From contig NZ_JAAGUY010000008.1 in assembly GCF_010868145.1 (NCBI RefSeq), forward strand, positions 1-64,000: a DNA stretch of 64,000 nucleotides, read 5' to 3'. The translations under genes were made by a program, and so were the position numbers. The notes beneath the pieces are model-generated. The model was not told the origin of the DNA, searched no databases, and saw nothing but the letters and a program-made list of their open reading frames with translations. This document shows positions 7,710 to 15,009 of this stretch, piece after piece. The DNA is from Nocardia cyriacigeorgica (GTDB lineage: Bacteria > Actinomycetota > Actinomycetes > Mycobacteriales > Mycobacteriaceae). How positions within the stretch are numbered: the stretch's first letter is position 1; every line of letters starts with the position of its first letter.

Positions 7710-8781
7710 CGGTTTCGTCCTCGTCCAGCTTGCCGGTCGTCGGGGTGCCTAGTGGTGATTCAGCAGGGGAGGCGTCCAATGCCGCGACGGTGTCGTCGAT
7801 CAGTCGATCGAAAAGGCCGTCCAGCTTGTCGGGATCGATGTTGACGTTGTCCGCGCCTCCTCGACGTATCCAGGCTCTCAGTGCGAGTAGATGCTCCCGC
7901 AAGGCTTGTTCGGAGGCGTGATGAGTTCGATCGCTGTCGCGCTCGGCAGCCGTGCGCAGCTGCGCTGCCAGATCGGCGGAACTGATATCCCCACTGACGA
8001 GCGCCAGATGCGCCGCGCGAACCTCGTCGTGCCCTACCGCGTCGAGCTGTTTGTGTAGCTGGATCAACCGATGGTTGCCGAGGTTGGATTCCAAGGTGTG
8101 ATCGTGCTTTTGTTTCAAGTCGCGCAACGTATGGTCGTGGTCCTGCAGGATTCGAGCGAGGGCGTAGACCAGGCCGGAACCCTCGGCGTTCAGTGTTGTC
8201 GAGCGTCGAAGTTCGCGGCGTCGCCGCTCAAAGTCGGCCAGCTCGGCCGGCATCATGACTTCGACACTGACGGGCTTTATGCGCATGCCAGGCTCCGAGA
8301 TCGGCGCCTCCGTTGCAAAGACGCCCAGCCATTGGTTGAGTTCGGCGCGCATGTCGGCGACCTGGTCCAACCGGAACTTGTGGCCGATCTCGACAAATCC
8401 CCGAATGCTCCGCAGATGCCCCTCGAGAAACGACCTGGCGTCCACCCTGCCGTTCCGCACGACCACGATCGGTTCGGTGACCTCGCATTCGAAGGTGACC
8501 TGAACGGTAAACTCCGCAGCATCGGCGGCCGGAAGTGCCAACTCGACGACCACCGGCGCATCCAGGCTCATATCGACCAAACTGACGTGGGTGGCTTTGA
8601 TGACGTTGCTATGCGAGGACCCCCACTGTCCGTTATCAACAAGTAGGCGACCGTTCACTCGGAAGACCAGGATCTCGTGGGCATTCGGTTCCGGTGTCTC
8701 ACCCCGCGGGCGGGTACGTTTCCGCAAGCCGCGTCGCGGAACAATTGAGAGGTTTCGTTGTTCGAGAATGGGATATCGCAT
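7699..8781 (-). CDS. SPFH/band-7-like domain protein
   Basis: A 360-residue protein. Residues about 50-190 read as an SPFH/prohibitin-like beta-alpha domain: paired strands around VSLVDMSLDAPVVVEL, then EFTVQVTFECEVTEPIVVV, a helical stretch, and GMRIKPVSVEVMMPAE leading into a basic helix. Residues about 190-290 are charged, probably coiled-coil, and the tail is acidic (DEDETDVD). No N-terminal membrane anchor is evident. SPFH proteins build oligomeric membrane-associated scaffolds, so a platform for the PycTM-like effector is a reasonable inference. ATG at 8781 has AAGGA seven bases upstream. It starts 13 bases after the NTPase stop and overlaps the effector by 11 bases. Confidence 0.65.
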   Translation of the reverse strand: MRYPILEQRNLSIVPRRGLRKRTRPRGETPEPNAHEILVFRVNGRLLVDNGQWGSSHSNVIKATHVSLVDMSLDAPVVVELALPAADAAEFTVQVTFECEVTEPIVVVRNGRVDARSFLEGHLRSIRGFVEIGHKFRLDQVADMRAELNQWLGVFATEAPISEPGMRIKPVSVEVMMPAELADFERRRRELRRSTTLNAEGSGLVYALARILQDHDHTLRDLKQKHDHTLESNLGNHRLIQLHKQLDAVGHDEVRAAHLALVSGDISSADLAAQLRTAAERDSDRTHHASEQALREHLLALRAWIRRGGADNVNIDPDKLDGLFDRLIDDTVAALDASPAESPLGTPTTGKLDEDETDVD

Positions 8782-8793
8782 GTGTGGTCCTTA

Positions 8794-10923
8794 TCAGTCG
8801 TCGGCGGCGTCTAGAGCAGCCGCGAGCGCGCGGACTGTAGTGCTGGAGGGATGCCTCTGGCTGGAACCTGACGACGTTTGTCGTGCCCGCAATGTGTGGC
8901 GGAACTCGATGTCGTGTCGGAGTGAACGACGTTCTCGCGCGGGAACAGCCTCTGCGAGTGCCGTTCCCAGATCGAAGGCGGCATTGTTGGGATCGCGCGC
9001 GAAGTTCGATAATGTGGCCAGTCCATCCAGCAGTGCATTCACCGCCGCACTACGTGTCGGTCGATGACGCAAGGCATACGTCCATAGCCGGGCGACAACC
9101 ACGATTTGGCCGGGGTGGTTGATCAGGTATTCGAACACCGCCGATCGTTCGGTCCACATGTCCTCGGCCGCGAGAATGTCGACTATGGCCAAGGCAGCGA
9201 GGGTACGGTATTTCCGACTCTGGGGGTCAATGAACCGCTTCTCGAGCATGGTCAGCACAACGTCCGCGCCCTCTGGCGATTTCGACAGCGTGACAAAAAG
9301 ATTCGCCAGCAACAGGTACTGGACTGGACTGCCGTCACCGTTGGTGATGTTGTGCCAGAGCAGCTTCGCGGCCTCCTCGGGGAAAACCGCGCCCAGCAGA
9401 GTTGTGCAGGCGAGGCCCGCGGTCGTTCGTTGCTGGTGGTTCCCGTCCGTCGCCCAAGCTACCGCTGCACGTAGCGCGGTCGGGGCGAGGTTCTCCGAGG
9501 CGGACAGCCGCGAAAGGACGAGCGCCGCTGCCATCTGACACTCCCACCCATCTCGGCCACTCGACCATGGCTCGAGGTATTCCTCTACTACTTCGTCACA
9601 GCACATGACCGCCAACGTGCTGAGCGCGTCCGCGATCGCGTGACTGTCGAAGGCGCCGTCATCGTTCTTCACCGCCATCGTTAGCCACACCTGAACCGCG
9701 TTCCAGAAGCGGACATCCATTCGAGCCCAGAGATCGGCGATGGCGAGGTGTCGGTAGGCGTCATCCTTGAATCGCAGGATTCGCCGCGGCACGACCGTGG
9801 AGAATTCGACCGTCAGGTGGATGAGGCTGGTTTCGTCTGCCAGTGTGCGCCGATGCTGAGGGAGGACATCGCATCCTGGCTGTGGAGAAGGGGCGTCCTC
9901 TGACCCCGCCAGTATTTCTCCCAGTACCGCGAGGAGTAGCTCTAGTCCCGATTCGAACTCGCGTTGACCACATTCGCCGAGGAAGCACAGTGTTGTGACC
10001 TCCAAAATCTCTCGGCGTGTGTGTGGCGAATCGAACCACTCGCGAACTCTCAGCTCGGCTGAAGCGTTGAACACGCTGAGCGCCGATTCCGGCGGTTCGC
10101 CCCGGGATACCCGTTCCGCCACCGCACGAAGGTCGGCGAGTACGAACTCGGTCGGCAGCGCGTCTTCGATATCTGCGATCTTGTCGAAGTAGACGGTTCC
10201 GCGGGACTGAAAGATCCAAGCCCGCAGTACGCGATCGACGTCAGGTTGTATCCAGTCGAAGGTGGCAACGGCTCGGGGAATTCGCGAGGGTGACGCCCGT
10301 CGCGTAAGAACCAACCAGGCCCCGGAGGTCCGGACCCGATCGACAATGGCGCGCCACATGAACTCGGTGTCGACCTTCCGGTCGTCCCACTCACCGTCGA
10401 GCACCAAGTAGCCATGGTCGGCCTGATAGGTAAAGCGAGATAGTTCGTCCAGCGATACCGCGGGTGAAAGCGTGCGGATCGGGCCTTCGGTGACCTCTCG
10501 TAGAAGCACGATCGCGCCAGTCCGCTTACCCACGCCTTGCGGGCCCTGCAACACAATGAGGTGGCTAGAATTCAATGCATCGAATGCCTCGCCGAAAGGG
10601 GCGGGTTGTAGGTAGCAACCGCGCGCCTCCGCTATCTCGGAATCGGACAGAGCGCCGGTGGATCGCACGAGCGTGGAGGCCGCCGACTCGGCAGTCGTCG
10701 ATCCGAAATGGCCGTTGTTGGCGAGGATAGGCGCATGGAAATGTTGGGTGAATTGCTGAGTAAACTGCTTGATCTGATCGACACTTGTCGCTCCGGCATC
10801 GACAACACCGCTACCGGACGCCGCAGAGCTATCCGTCATCGGGCTGCTGACACCGCTATCGCGTGCTCCTGATGGAGGAGCGATGGTTTCGTATACTGAG
10901 GCTGAATGATCTTCTGCGGTCAT
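8794..10923 (-). CDS. P-loop (STAND-like) NTPase with helical repeat C-terminus
   Basis: A 709-residue protein. The N-terminal 60 residues are Ser/Thr-rich and disordered. Residues 63-74 (HAPILANNGHFG) match the C-terminal motif of the upstream cyclase. A Walker A loop, GPQGVGKRT (127-135), and a Walker B strand, YLVLDGEW (about 172-178), define an NTPase core. From about residue 330 on the protein is alpha-helical, HEAT/TPR-like, as in signal-transduction ATPases (STAND) of conflict systems, where this part senses a trigger. I chose ATG at 10923 because it overlaps the cyclase stop as ATGA; GTG at 10932 is the alternative. A sensor or oligomerising hub that controls the cyclase is inferred. 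Confidence 0.75.
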   Translation of the reverse strand: MTAEDHSASVYETIAPPSGARDSGVSSPMTDSSAASGSGVVDAGATSVDQIKQFTQQFTQHFHAPILANNGHFGSTTAESAASTLVRSTGALSDSEIAEARGCYLQPAPFGEAFDALNSSHLIVLQGPQGVGKRTGAIVLLREVTEGPIRTLSPAVSLDELSRFTYQADHGYLVLDGEWDDRKVDTEFMWRAIVDRVRTSGAWLVLTRRASPSRIPRAVATFDWIQPDVDRVLRAWIFQSRGTVYFDKIADIEDALPTEFVLADLRAVAERVSRGEPPESALSVFNASAELRVREWFDSPHTRREILEVTTLCFLGECGQREFESGLELLLAVLGEILAGSEDAPSPQPGCDVLPQHRRTLADETSLIHLTVEFSTVVPRRILRFKDDAYRHLAIADLWARMDVRFWNAVQVWLTMAVKNDDGAFDSHAIADALSTLAVMCCDEVVEEYLEPWSSGRDGWECQMAAALVLSRLSASENLAPTALRAAVAWATDGNHQQRTTAGLACTTLLGAVFPEEAAKLLWHNITNGDGSPVQYLLLANLFVTLSKSPEGADVVLTMLEKRFIDPQSRKYRTLAALAIVDILAAEDMWTERSAVFEYLINHPGQIVVVARLWTYALRHRPTRSAAVNALLDGLATLSNFARDPNNAAFDLGTALAEAVPARERRSLRHDIEFRHTLRARQTSSGSSQRHPSSTTVRALAAALDAADD

Positions 10924-11681
10924 CGGTTCCACACCATCCCGATGACACCATTCGGAATATTGACATTTCCATGGATGGTGGTTTCGACGGTCGTAGGTCG
11001 CGGAGCTTCCTTCATTTCCTTCACTCGAGGATCTGATCCCCGACCTGCGTCTGGCGCCGCGGAGTTCTCCGGCGGTAGCGGTACGGCGTGCACATCATGT
11101 CCAGGGAGGTAGAGGTATGCGGTTTCACACAGTTCTTTGTTCCGTACCTCCACGGTTCGGAACAGGTTCGGGTCAAGGGATGTGTGTCGCTGTAGTACCG
11201 ACTCATTGAACACGCGCTCGGAGAGGATCACAGCGAGGTTCGACGCATGGGTCAGCTCGAGCGCCTTCTTGACTGACGTTGAATCGGCCAGCCGGGAGAC
11301 CATCACGACGCCCTGGCCTGAGTACCCATTCTCGGCTTCGGCTACCGAGCCGAAATGAATCGCCAGACGTAGCCGCAATCGAGCTTCGTCCCGGAGGTCC
11401 CGATTGTGCGCAATGAGGGCGTTGTTCAGCTCACGGACGAAGCCGTCGATAATCATCTGCTCGCGTTCTGACTCGTCAGCGGGAAGCACCGCCAGTTCGC
11501 CGTCGCCTTGGGGTTGTTTTGCCCACGCGTCCCTGTGAAGGCCGGCCCGTGCGGCCGCCAGGTCGAGCAGGTGGAGGAGGTTCGCCTGCAGCGCGTGCTG
11601 TCGCTGGTCGTCACGAGCCCCGTACCCAACCGCGTCGACGGCGAGTAGAAGCCGCCTTTTGAACTTCGCTTCCTTCGTCAT
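10920..11681 (-). CDS. Class III nucleotide cyclase (Pycsar-like)
   Basis: A 253-residue protein with a class III nucleotidyl-cyclase core. The metal-binding aspartates appear as D16 (LLLAVDAVGYG) and D60 (QGDGELAV). The strand RLRLAIHFGSV and the GQGVVMVSRLAD helix follow. The usual catalytic Asn four residues before R130 is Val here, so the product may not be cAMP or cGMP. The C-terminus carries HGNVNIPNGVIG (237-248), shared in pattern with the downstream NTPase. I prefer ATG at 11681 with AAGGTGG just upstream over GTG at 11690. The context (membrane effector, NTPase, cNMP sensor) points to a cyclic-nucleotide alarm role. Confidence 0.8.
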   Translation of the reverse strand: MTKEAKFKRRLLLAVDAVGYGARDDQRQHALQANLLHLLDLAAARAGLHRDAWAKQPQGDGELAVLPADESEREQMIIDGFVRELNNALIAHNRDLRDEARLRLRLAIHFGSVAEAENGYSGQGVVMVSRLADSTSVKKALELTHASNLAVILSERVFNESVLQRHTSLDPNLFRTVEVRNKELCETAYLYLPGHDVHAVPLPPENSAAPDAGRGSDPRVKEMKEAPRPTTVETTIHGNVNIPNGVIGMVWNR

Positions 11682-11799
11682 CGTGACCACCTTTCTGAAT
11701 AACCCTGGGGCGAAGCATGTTTCAGATCGCCCACGTGTATCTAGGGCAGAGTGTCACAGAACTCTCGTCGAGACCCCGGAAAATTCAGGAGTCCTGGAA

Positions 11800-12498
11800 T
11801 CAGTTCGCGTCAGCTACCACCCGCAGCCGCTCCATGTCGGTGATCGTGACTCTTCGATATGACGATCGCACCAGGCTCTGTGCGCGCAGCTGCCTCATGG
11901 CAAGGCCGATCGCGTCCTCTCCTGCCCCGATCAGTCGGCCGAGCTCTGCACGGGACAGCCGGACTCCGAGCTCGTAGCCGTCGGGCGTCGCGTGGCCGTG
12001 GCGCTCGGCCAATTCGAGAAGCACTCGTGCCAGCCGCTCTGGGATGTCATAGCTGGCGAAGTCCAGGCGTCGGCGGTTCGCCCAGTCGAGCCTGTCGGCG
12101 AGCATGCGGCACAGCGCCTCCCACCCATCCGCATAGGTGTTGAGGAAGTCGAGGAACGAATCGGGGTCAATCGAGTGCACGAGAGTATCCGTGCACGTGG
12201 TAACGGTCGCGGACCTGCCCGTGCCACGCAGTACTGCCAGCTCGCCAACGATGTCGCCGGTGACGCGGATTCCGAGAAGTGTTTCGTGGCCACTGCGGGT
12301 GACTGCGGTGATCTTCACACAGGCCGGTAGCTGCCGATCGTGAGATCGAAGCAGCAAGACGTTCTTGCTCGTCTGCCCCTGCCCGATCAGGACGGTCCCA
12401 GGTGGGCGAGTGTGAGGGATTGCCAAGTCAAGTAGCGCGCGGCGGGAGCCCTCGTTCAGCTGGGCCATCAAGGTCCCCGTCGGCCAATGTTGTGGCAT
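11800..12498 (-). CDS. Crp/Fnr family cNMP-binding regulator
   Basis: A 232-residue transcription factor. It has an N-terminal cNMP-binding jelly roll (about 15-130), including GDIVGELAVLRGTGRSATVT as phosphate-binding cassette, a dimer helix, and a C-terminal winged HTH (VRLSRAELGRLIGAGEDAIGLAMRQL). The cassette keeps the Gly-Glu-Leu and Arg-Ser-Ala-Thr core, so cyclic nucleotide binding is plausible. ATG at 12498 has GGGAGGG just upstream. It lies 118 bases upstream of the cyclase on the same strand and could sense the cyclase product and control the operon. Actinobacterial Crp-cyclase neighbours are known; the regulatory link here is inferred. Confidence 0.9.
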   Translation of the reverse strand: MPQHWPTGTLMAQLNEGSRRALLDLAIPHTRPPGTVLIGQGQTSKNVLLLRSHDRQLPACVKITAVTRSGHETLLGIRVTGDIVGELAVLRGTGRSATVTTCTDTLVHSIDPDSFLDFLNTYADGWEALCRMLADRLDWANRRRLDFASYDIPERLARVLLELAERHGHATPDGYELGVRLSRAELGRLIGAGEDAIGLAMRQLRAQSLVRSSYRRVTITDMERLRVVADAN

Positions 12499-12817
12499 AT
12501 CGACCCTCCCCGTTCCCTGCTCTAGATTCGGCGTCGCCCAGTCTGGGAGCCGGTATCGGCGATATGAGGCCGATGCAACCGATGGCGACGACTGTTCCAG
12601 ACCCTGTCGTCGTCCACGGCTTGTTTCAGGCAGGGAATGCGACGACGGTAGGCCGCGATCGCGAGTGCCGAGCTAGGCCTGCTCACGTAGCTACCATCCG
12701 GTTGAATGTTCACCGAGTCGTTGACCAGCGCGTTACGGTTCCCCCGCAAGACATCGGGTCCACCAACGGCGGCGAGTGCACACATTGAGACCGCTCGCTG
12801 ATGCAGAGGTAGCGGGA
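12499..12817. other. Intergenic region, no gene seen
   Basis: Roughly 320 bases between the divergent Crp/Fnr gene and vapB. No frame has both a binding site and recognisable content. It should carry the promoter of the Crp-cyclase unit; no clear operator palindrome was found. Confidence 0.5.
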
Positions 12818-12861
12818 TTGATGCTACGTCATCAAAATGGTTGATGCTATGATGCAATCAT
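12818..12861 (+). promoter_or_regulatory. vapBC operator-like repeats
   Basis: TTGATG (12818-12823), six bases, CATCAA (12830-12835) is a perfect inverted repeat. TTGATG recurs at 12841-12846. ATGAT (12849-12853), GCA, ATCAT (12857-12861) is a second inverted repeat that overlaps the vapB start codon. Repeats like these are where VapB-VapC complexes bind to repress their own operon. There is no ribosome binding site before ATG 12860, so the message may be leaderless. Confidence 0.6.
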
Positions 12862-13114
12862 GCGGACTACGGTAACTTTGGACCCTGATATCGCCGCGCT
12901 GCTCACTAAGTACATGAAGGAGACGGGTGTTTCCTTCAAAAAGGCGTTGAACGATGCGCTGCGGTCCGCGCTCGCGCCGAAATCTACCGGAGAGCGCATC
13001 GGCGTGCGCACGCGATCGATGGGCAGGCCGTCGGTAAGTCTCGACAAGGCGTTGCAGCTTGCGTCGGCCGTCGAGGACGAGGAGATCGTTCGCAAGCTGG
13101 AACTGCGCAAGTGA
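12860..13114 (+). CDS. vapB: VapB-type antitoxin
   Basis: An 84-residue protein with an N-terminal ribbon-helix-helix-like DNA-binding part (MRTTVTLDPDIAALLTKYMK) and a charged C-terminal tail that would neutralise the toxin. VapB proteins bind VapC and repress the operon through inverted repeats, and such repeats stand directly before this start. Its TGA overlaps the GTG start of the toxin gene, giving translational coupling. It is on the opposite strand from its left neighbour and looks like a self-contained module. Confidence 0.85.
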   Translation: MRTTVTLDPDIAALLTKYMKETGVSFKKALNDALRSALAPKSTGERIGVRTRSMGRPSVSLDKALQLASAVEDEEIVRKLELRK

Positions 13115-13539
13115 AGATCGTCGACCTGAACGTCCTGCTGTACGCGATCAACGAGGATTCTCCGCATCATCGCAGTGCGCACGCGTGGCTGGAGGAAGCG
13201 CTGAACGGCGTCGAGCCGATCGGGTTCTGCTGGGCAGTGATCCTGGGGTACATCCGGATCAGCACCAATCCGCGAATCTTTCCGAACCCGCCCGCCGCCG
13301 AGGATGTGGTGTCTGATGTCAGGTCGTGGCTGAGTAGCGATGCGGCAGTGGTGGTGGAGCCGGGACCGCGACACCTCGACCTCATGGAAGGGCTGCTGGA
13401 AAAAGCGGGGACCGCCGGCAACTTGGTGACAGACACCCATATCGCCGCACTGGCGATCGAACACGGGGCTGGGGTGGTGACCTTCGATAGCGACTTCGAG
13501 CGATTCGATGGGGTCCGCTGGTCGAAACCGTCCGCCTGA
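13111..13539 (+). CDS. vapC: VapC-type PIN-domain ribonuclease toxin
   Basis: A 142-residue PIN-domain protein. Acidic residues for metal binding are visible: D5 (IVDLNVLLYAI), D108 (NLVTDTHIAALA), and D126/D128 (VTFDSDFERF). The segment WAVILGYIRISTNPRIF is characteristic of the actinobacterial VapC subfamily. It should cleave RNA (tRNA or rRNA in studied members) when released from VapB. It starts with GTG at 13111, overlapping the antitoxin stop. A hairpin after the gene would end the transcript against the convergent TetR gene. Confidence 0.9.
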   Translation: MKIVDLNVLLYAINEDSPHHRSAHAWLEEALNGVEPIGFCWAVILGYIRISTNPRIFPNPPAAEDVVSDVRSWLSSDAAVVVEPGPRHLDLMEGLLEKAGTAGNLVTDTHIAALAIEHGAGVVTFDSDFERFDGVRWSKPSA

Positions 13540-13621
13540 GTGTTGAGTGCTGCAGGAGAACCGATCCGCCATGGTATTGGATGGAGTCGTCATGACGCCG
13601 TGCGAGCTGATGGCAACTGAT

Positions 13622-13646
13622 GCGGAGCCTGCCTGAACGGCTCCGC
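13622..13646. terminator. Hairpin between convergent vapC and tetR-type genes
   Basis: GCGGAGCC (13622-13629) and GGCTCCGC (13639-13646) form a perfect 8-bp stem with a 9-base loop. It sits in the 120-base gap between two convergent genes, where a bidirectional terminator is expected. It has no T-tract. Confidence 0.65.
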
Positions 13647-13658
13647 GGGCTCCGTGGC

Positions 13659-14279
13659 CTACCTCGACCCGGGTGCTGCGCTATCGGCTGAGGGTGATTG
13701 CTGTCGCCCGGCATACTGTCGGGCGACGGCCGCCAGGACCGTATCAACTGCATGTTCGGCGAGAGATTCGGTGAGCGGCAAGTGTCCAAACAGCGCGCGG
13801 TAGTACAACGGGGCTGCGAGGGCATCGAGAACGAAATCTACGTCGACGGCGGGATCAATCTCGCCACGCTCCATCGCCGAACGCAAGGTGGCGGCGGTGG
13901 TTTCGCGGCGGGGATCGAAGACGCGGCGGCGGAACTCGCCCGCAAGGTCGGGGTCGGCGGCCAAATCGGCGACCAGAGCCGGTAGGGCTCGGCCGAGGGC
14001 TGTGCCTGACAGGGCGTGCACCAGTGTCGTCATTCCCGTCACGAGGTCGTGCCGCAGATCGCCGGTGTCGGGCGTGGGGGTGACGCCGAGATGCCGGGCG
14101 ACGGCCTCGACTACCAGGTGCTGCTTCGATGGCCAGCGCCGATACACCGCAGGCCGGTGGACGCCTGCCTCGGCGGCCACGGCCCCCATGGTGAGCTGCT
14201 GGTAGCCGACTGTGCCCAGCAGGTCCACCGTTGCGGTCAGGATCGCGTCATCGATCCGAACATCCCGGGTGCGCACCAT
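13659..14279 (-). CDS. TetR/AcrR family transcriptional regulator
   Basis: A 206-residue repressor-type protein. It has an N-terminal TetR HTH (about 8-55: ILTATVDLLGTVGYQQLTMG, then EAGVHRPAVYRRWPSK) and an all-helical ligand domain with the TetR_C-type ending DALAAPLYYRALFGHLPL. I chose the ATG at 14279 because it begins the conserved MVRTRDVRIDDAIL; the long upstream extension in the same frame lies over the VOC gene. It starts 10 bases after the VOC gene stop, so the two form an operon behind the palindrome at 14724. It probably represses itself and the VOC gene, with an unknown inducer. Confidence 0.9.
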   Translation of the reverse strand: MVRTRDVRIDDAILTATVDLLGTVGYQQLTMGAVAAEAGVHRPAVYRRWPSKQHLVVEAVARHLGVTPTPDTGDLRHDLVTGMTTLVHALSGTALGRALPALVADLAADPDLAGEFRRRVFDPRRETTAATLRSAMERGEIDPAVDVDFVLDALAAPLYYRALFGHLPLTESLAEHAVDTVLAAVARQYAGRQQSPSADSAAPGSR

Positions 14280-14289
14280 GCGCCCAACC

Positions 14290-14715
14290 CTAGAAGACCG
14301 GTTTCGGCACCAGCACGACCCGCCAACCGTCCGGATCTTCGAAAGTGAGCGCACCGACGCCATCCCAGTATGGATTCTCGGCCGCCACTGGTTCATGGCC
14401 GGCCGCGGCCAGCCGCTCGACCGCCTCGTACATCCGGGCATCGCCGTGGAAGTACAGGACGAGCAGATTGTCGGCGGTCGGCGCCGGGCACGGGCTGCCG
14501 TCCACGTGGGTGGTGAATTCCAGGTGGTGGTCGGTACCGGGCAAGCCGAGCATCACGCCGTCGTACCCGGCGTGGTTCTCGAACCGGTAGAGGACGGGCA
14601 GGCCGAGATGCCGGACGTAGAACTCCTCGACTTCCGCGAGTTGGTCGGTCGGGCGGGCGACGCGGACTTGGGCGACTTCGGGGCCGGTGGGCCATTGAGT
14701 AGGTGGTGTAGCCAT
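14290..14715 (-). CDS. VOC family (glyoxalase/bleomycin-resistance-like) protein
   Basis: A 141-residue vicinal-oxygen-chelate protein with two beta-alpha-beta-beta-beta halves: QVRVARPTDQLAEVEEFYVR, then HHLEFTTH, and the closing GALTFEDPDGWRVVLV. Candidate metal residues lie in the HHLEF segment and the FEDPDG strand. Members are dioxygenases, isomerases, glyoxalases or drug-binding proteins; pairing with a TetR regulator suggests an inducible detoxification role. ATG at 14715 lacks a ribosome binding site, and the operator lies just upstream, so a leaderless or very short-leader message is likely. Confidence 0.88.
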   Translation of the reverse strand: MATPPTQWPTGPEVAQVRVARPTDQLAEVEEFYVRHLGLPVLYRFENHAGYDGVMLGLPGTDHHLEFTTHVDGSPCPAPTADNLLVLYFHGDARMYEAVERLAAAGHEPVAAENPYWDGVGALTFEDPDGWRVVLVPKPVF

Positions 14716-14723
14716 GAGTATAA

Positions 14724-14740
14724 CGGTACATGATGTACCG
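14724..14740 (-). promoter_or_regulatory. 17-bp palindromic TetR-type operator
   Basis: CGGTACAT, one base, ATGTACCG is a perfect palindrome nine bases upstream of the VOC start codon. AT-rich -10-like hexamers (TTATAT and TATACT on the minus strand) flank it on both sides, so a bound regulator would block initiation. The TetR gene in the same operon is the obvious candidate. Confidence 0.7.
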
Positions 14741-15009
14741 ATATAATGTGCGGAGCCGGCGGAGGGTCGAGTCGCTGAAGGTCCCTATGGTTGCCACGGC
14801 GGGCTATTGCGATCGCCATGGCGGAGTTGCGGTCGCGCCGGTAGTGGGTGGTTGGCGCGTGGCGGTTCGGGCACATTCCGGATGTGTGTCGTGACGGTGC
14901 GTCGGACAGGCCGCGATCTCGCGGGCCGAGCAGATTGTGCGACACCGGGAGTGCTGATCATCCACCCGGAGGGGCGGCTAGTTGCGCCGGGGAGGTGAGC
15001 GGCTTGTCG

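Noticed and set aside
8071..8646. A 191-codon plus-strand frame opposite the SPFH-like gene
   Set aside because: Shadow of a gene that sits in a tight operon with coupled neighbours.
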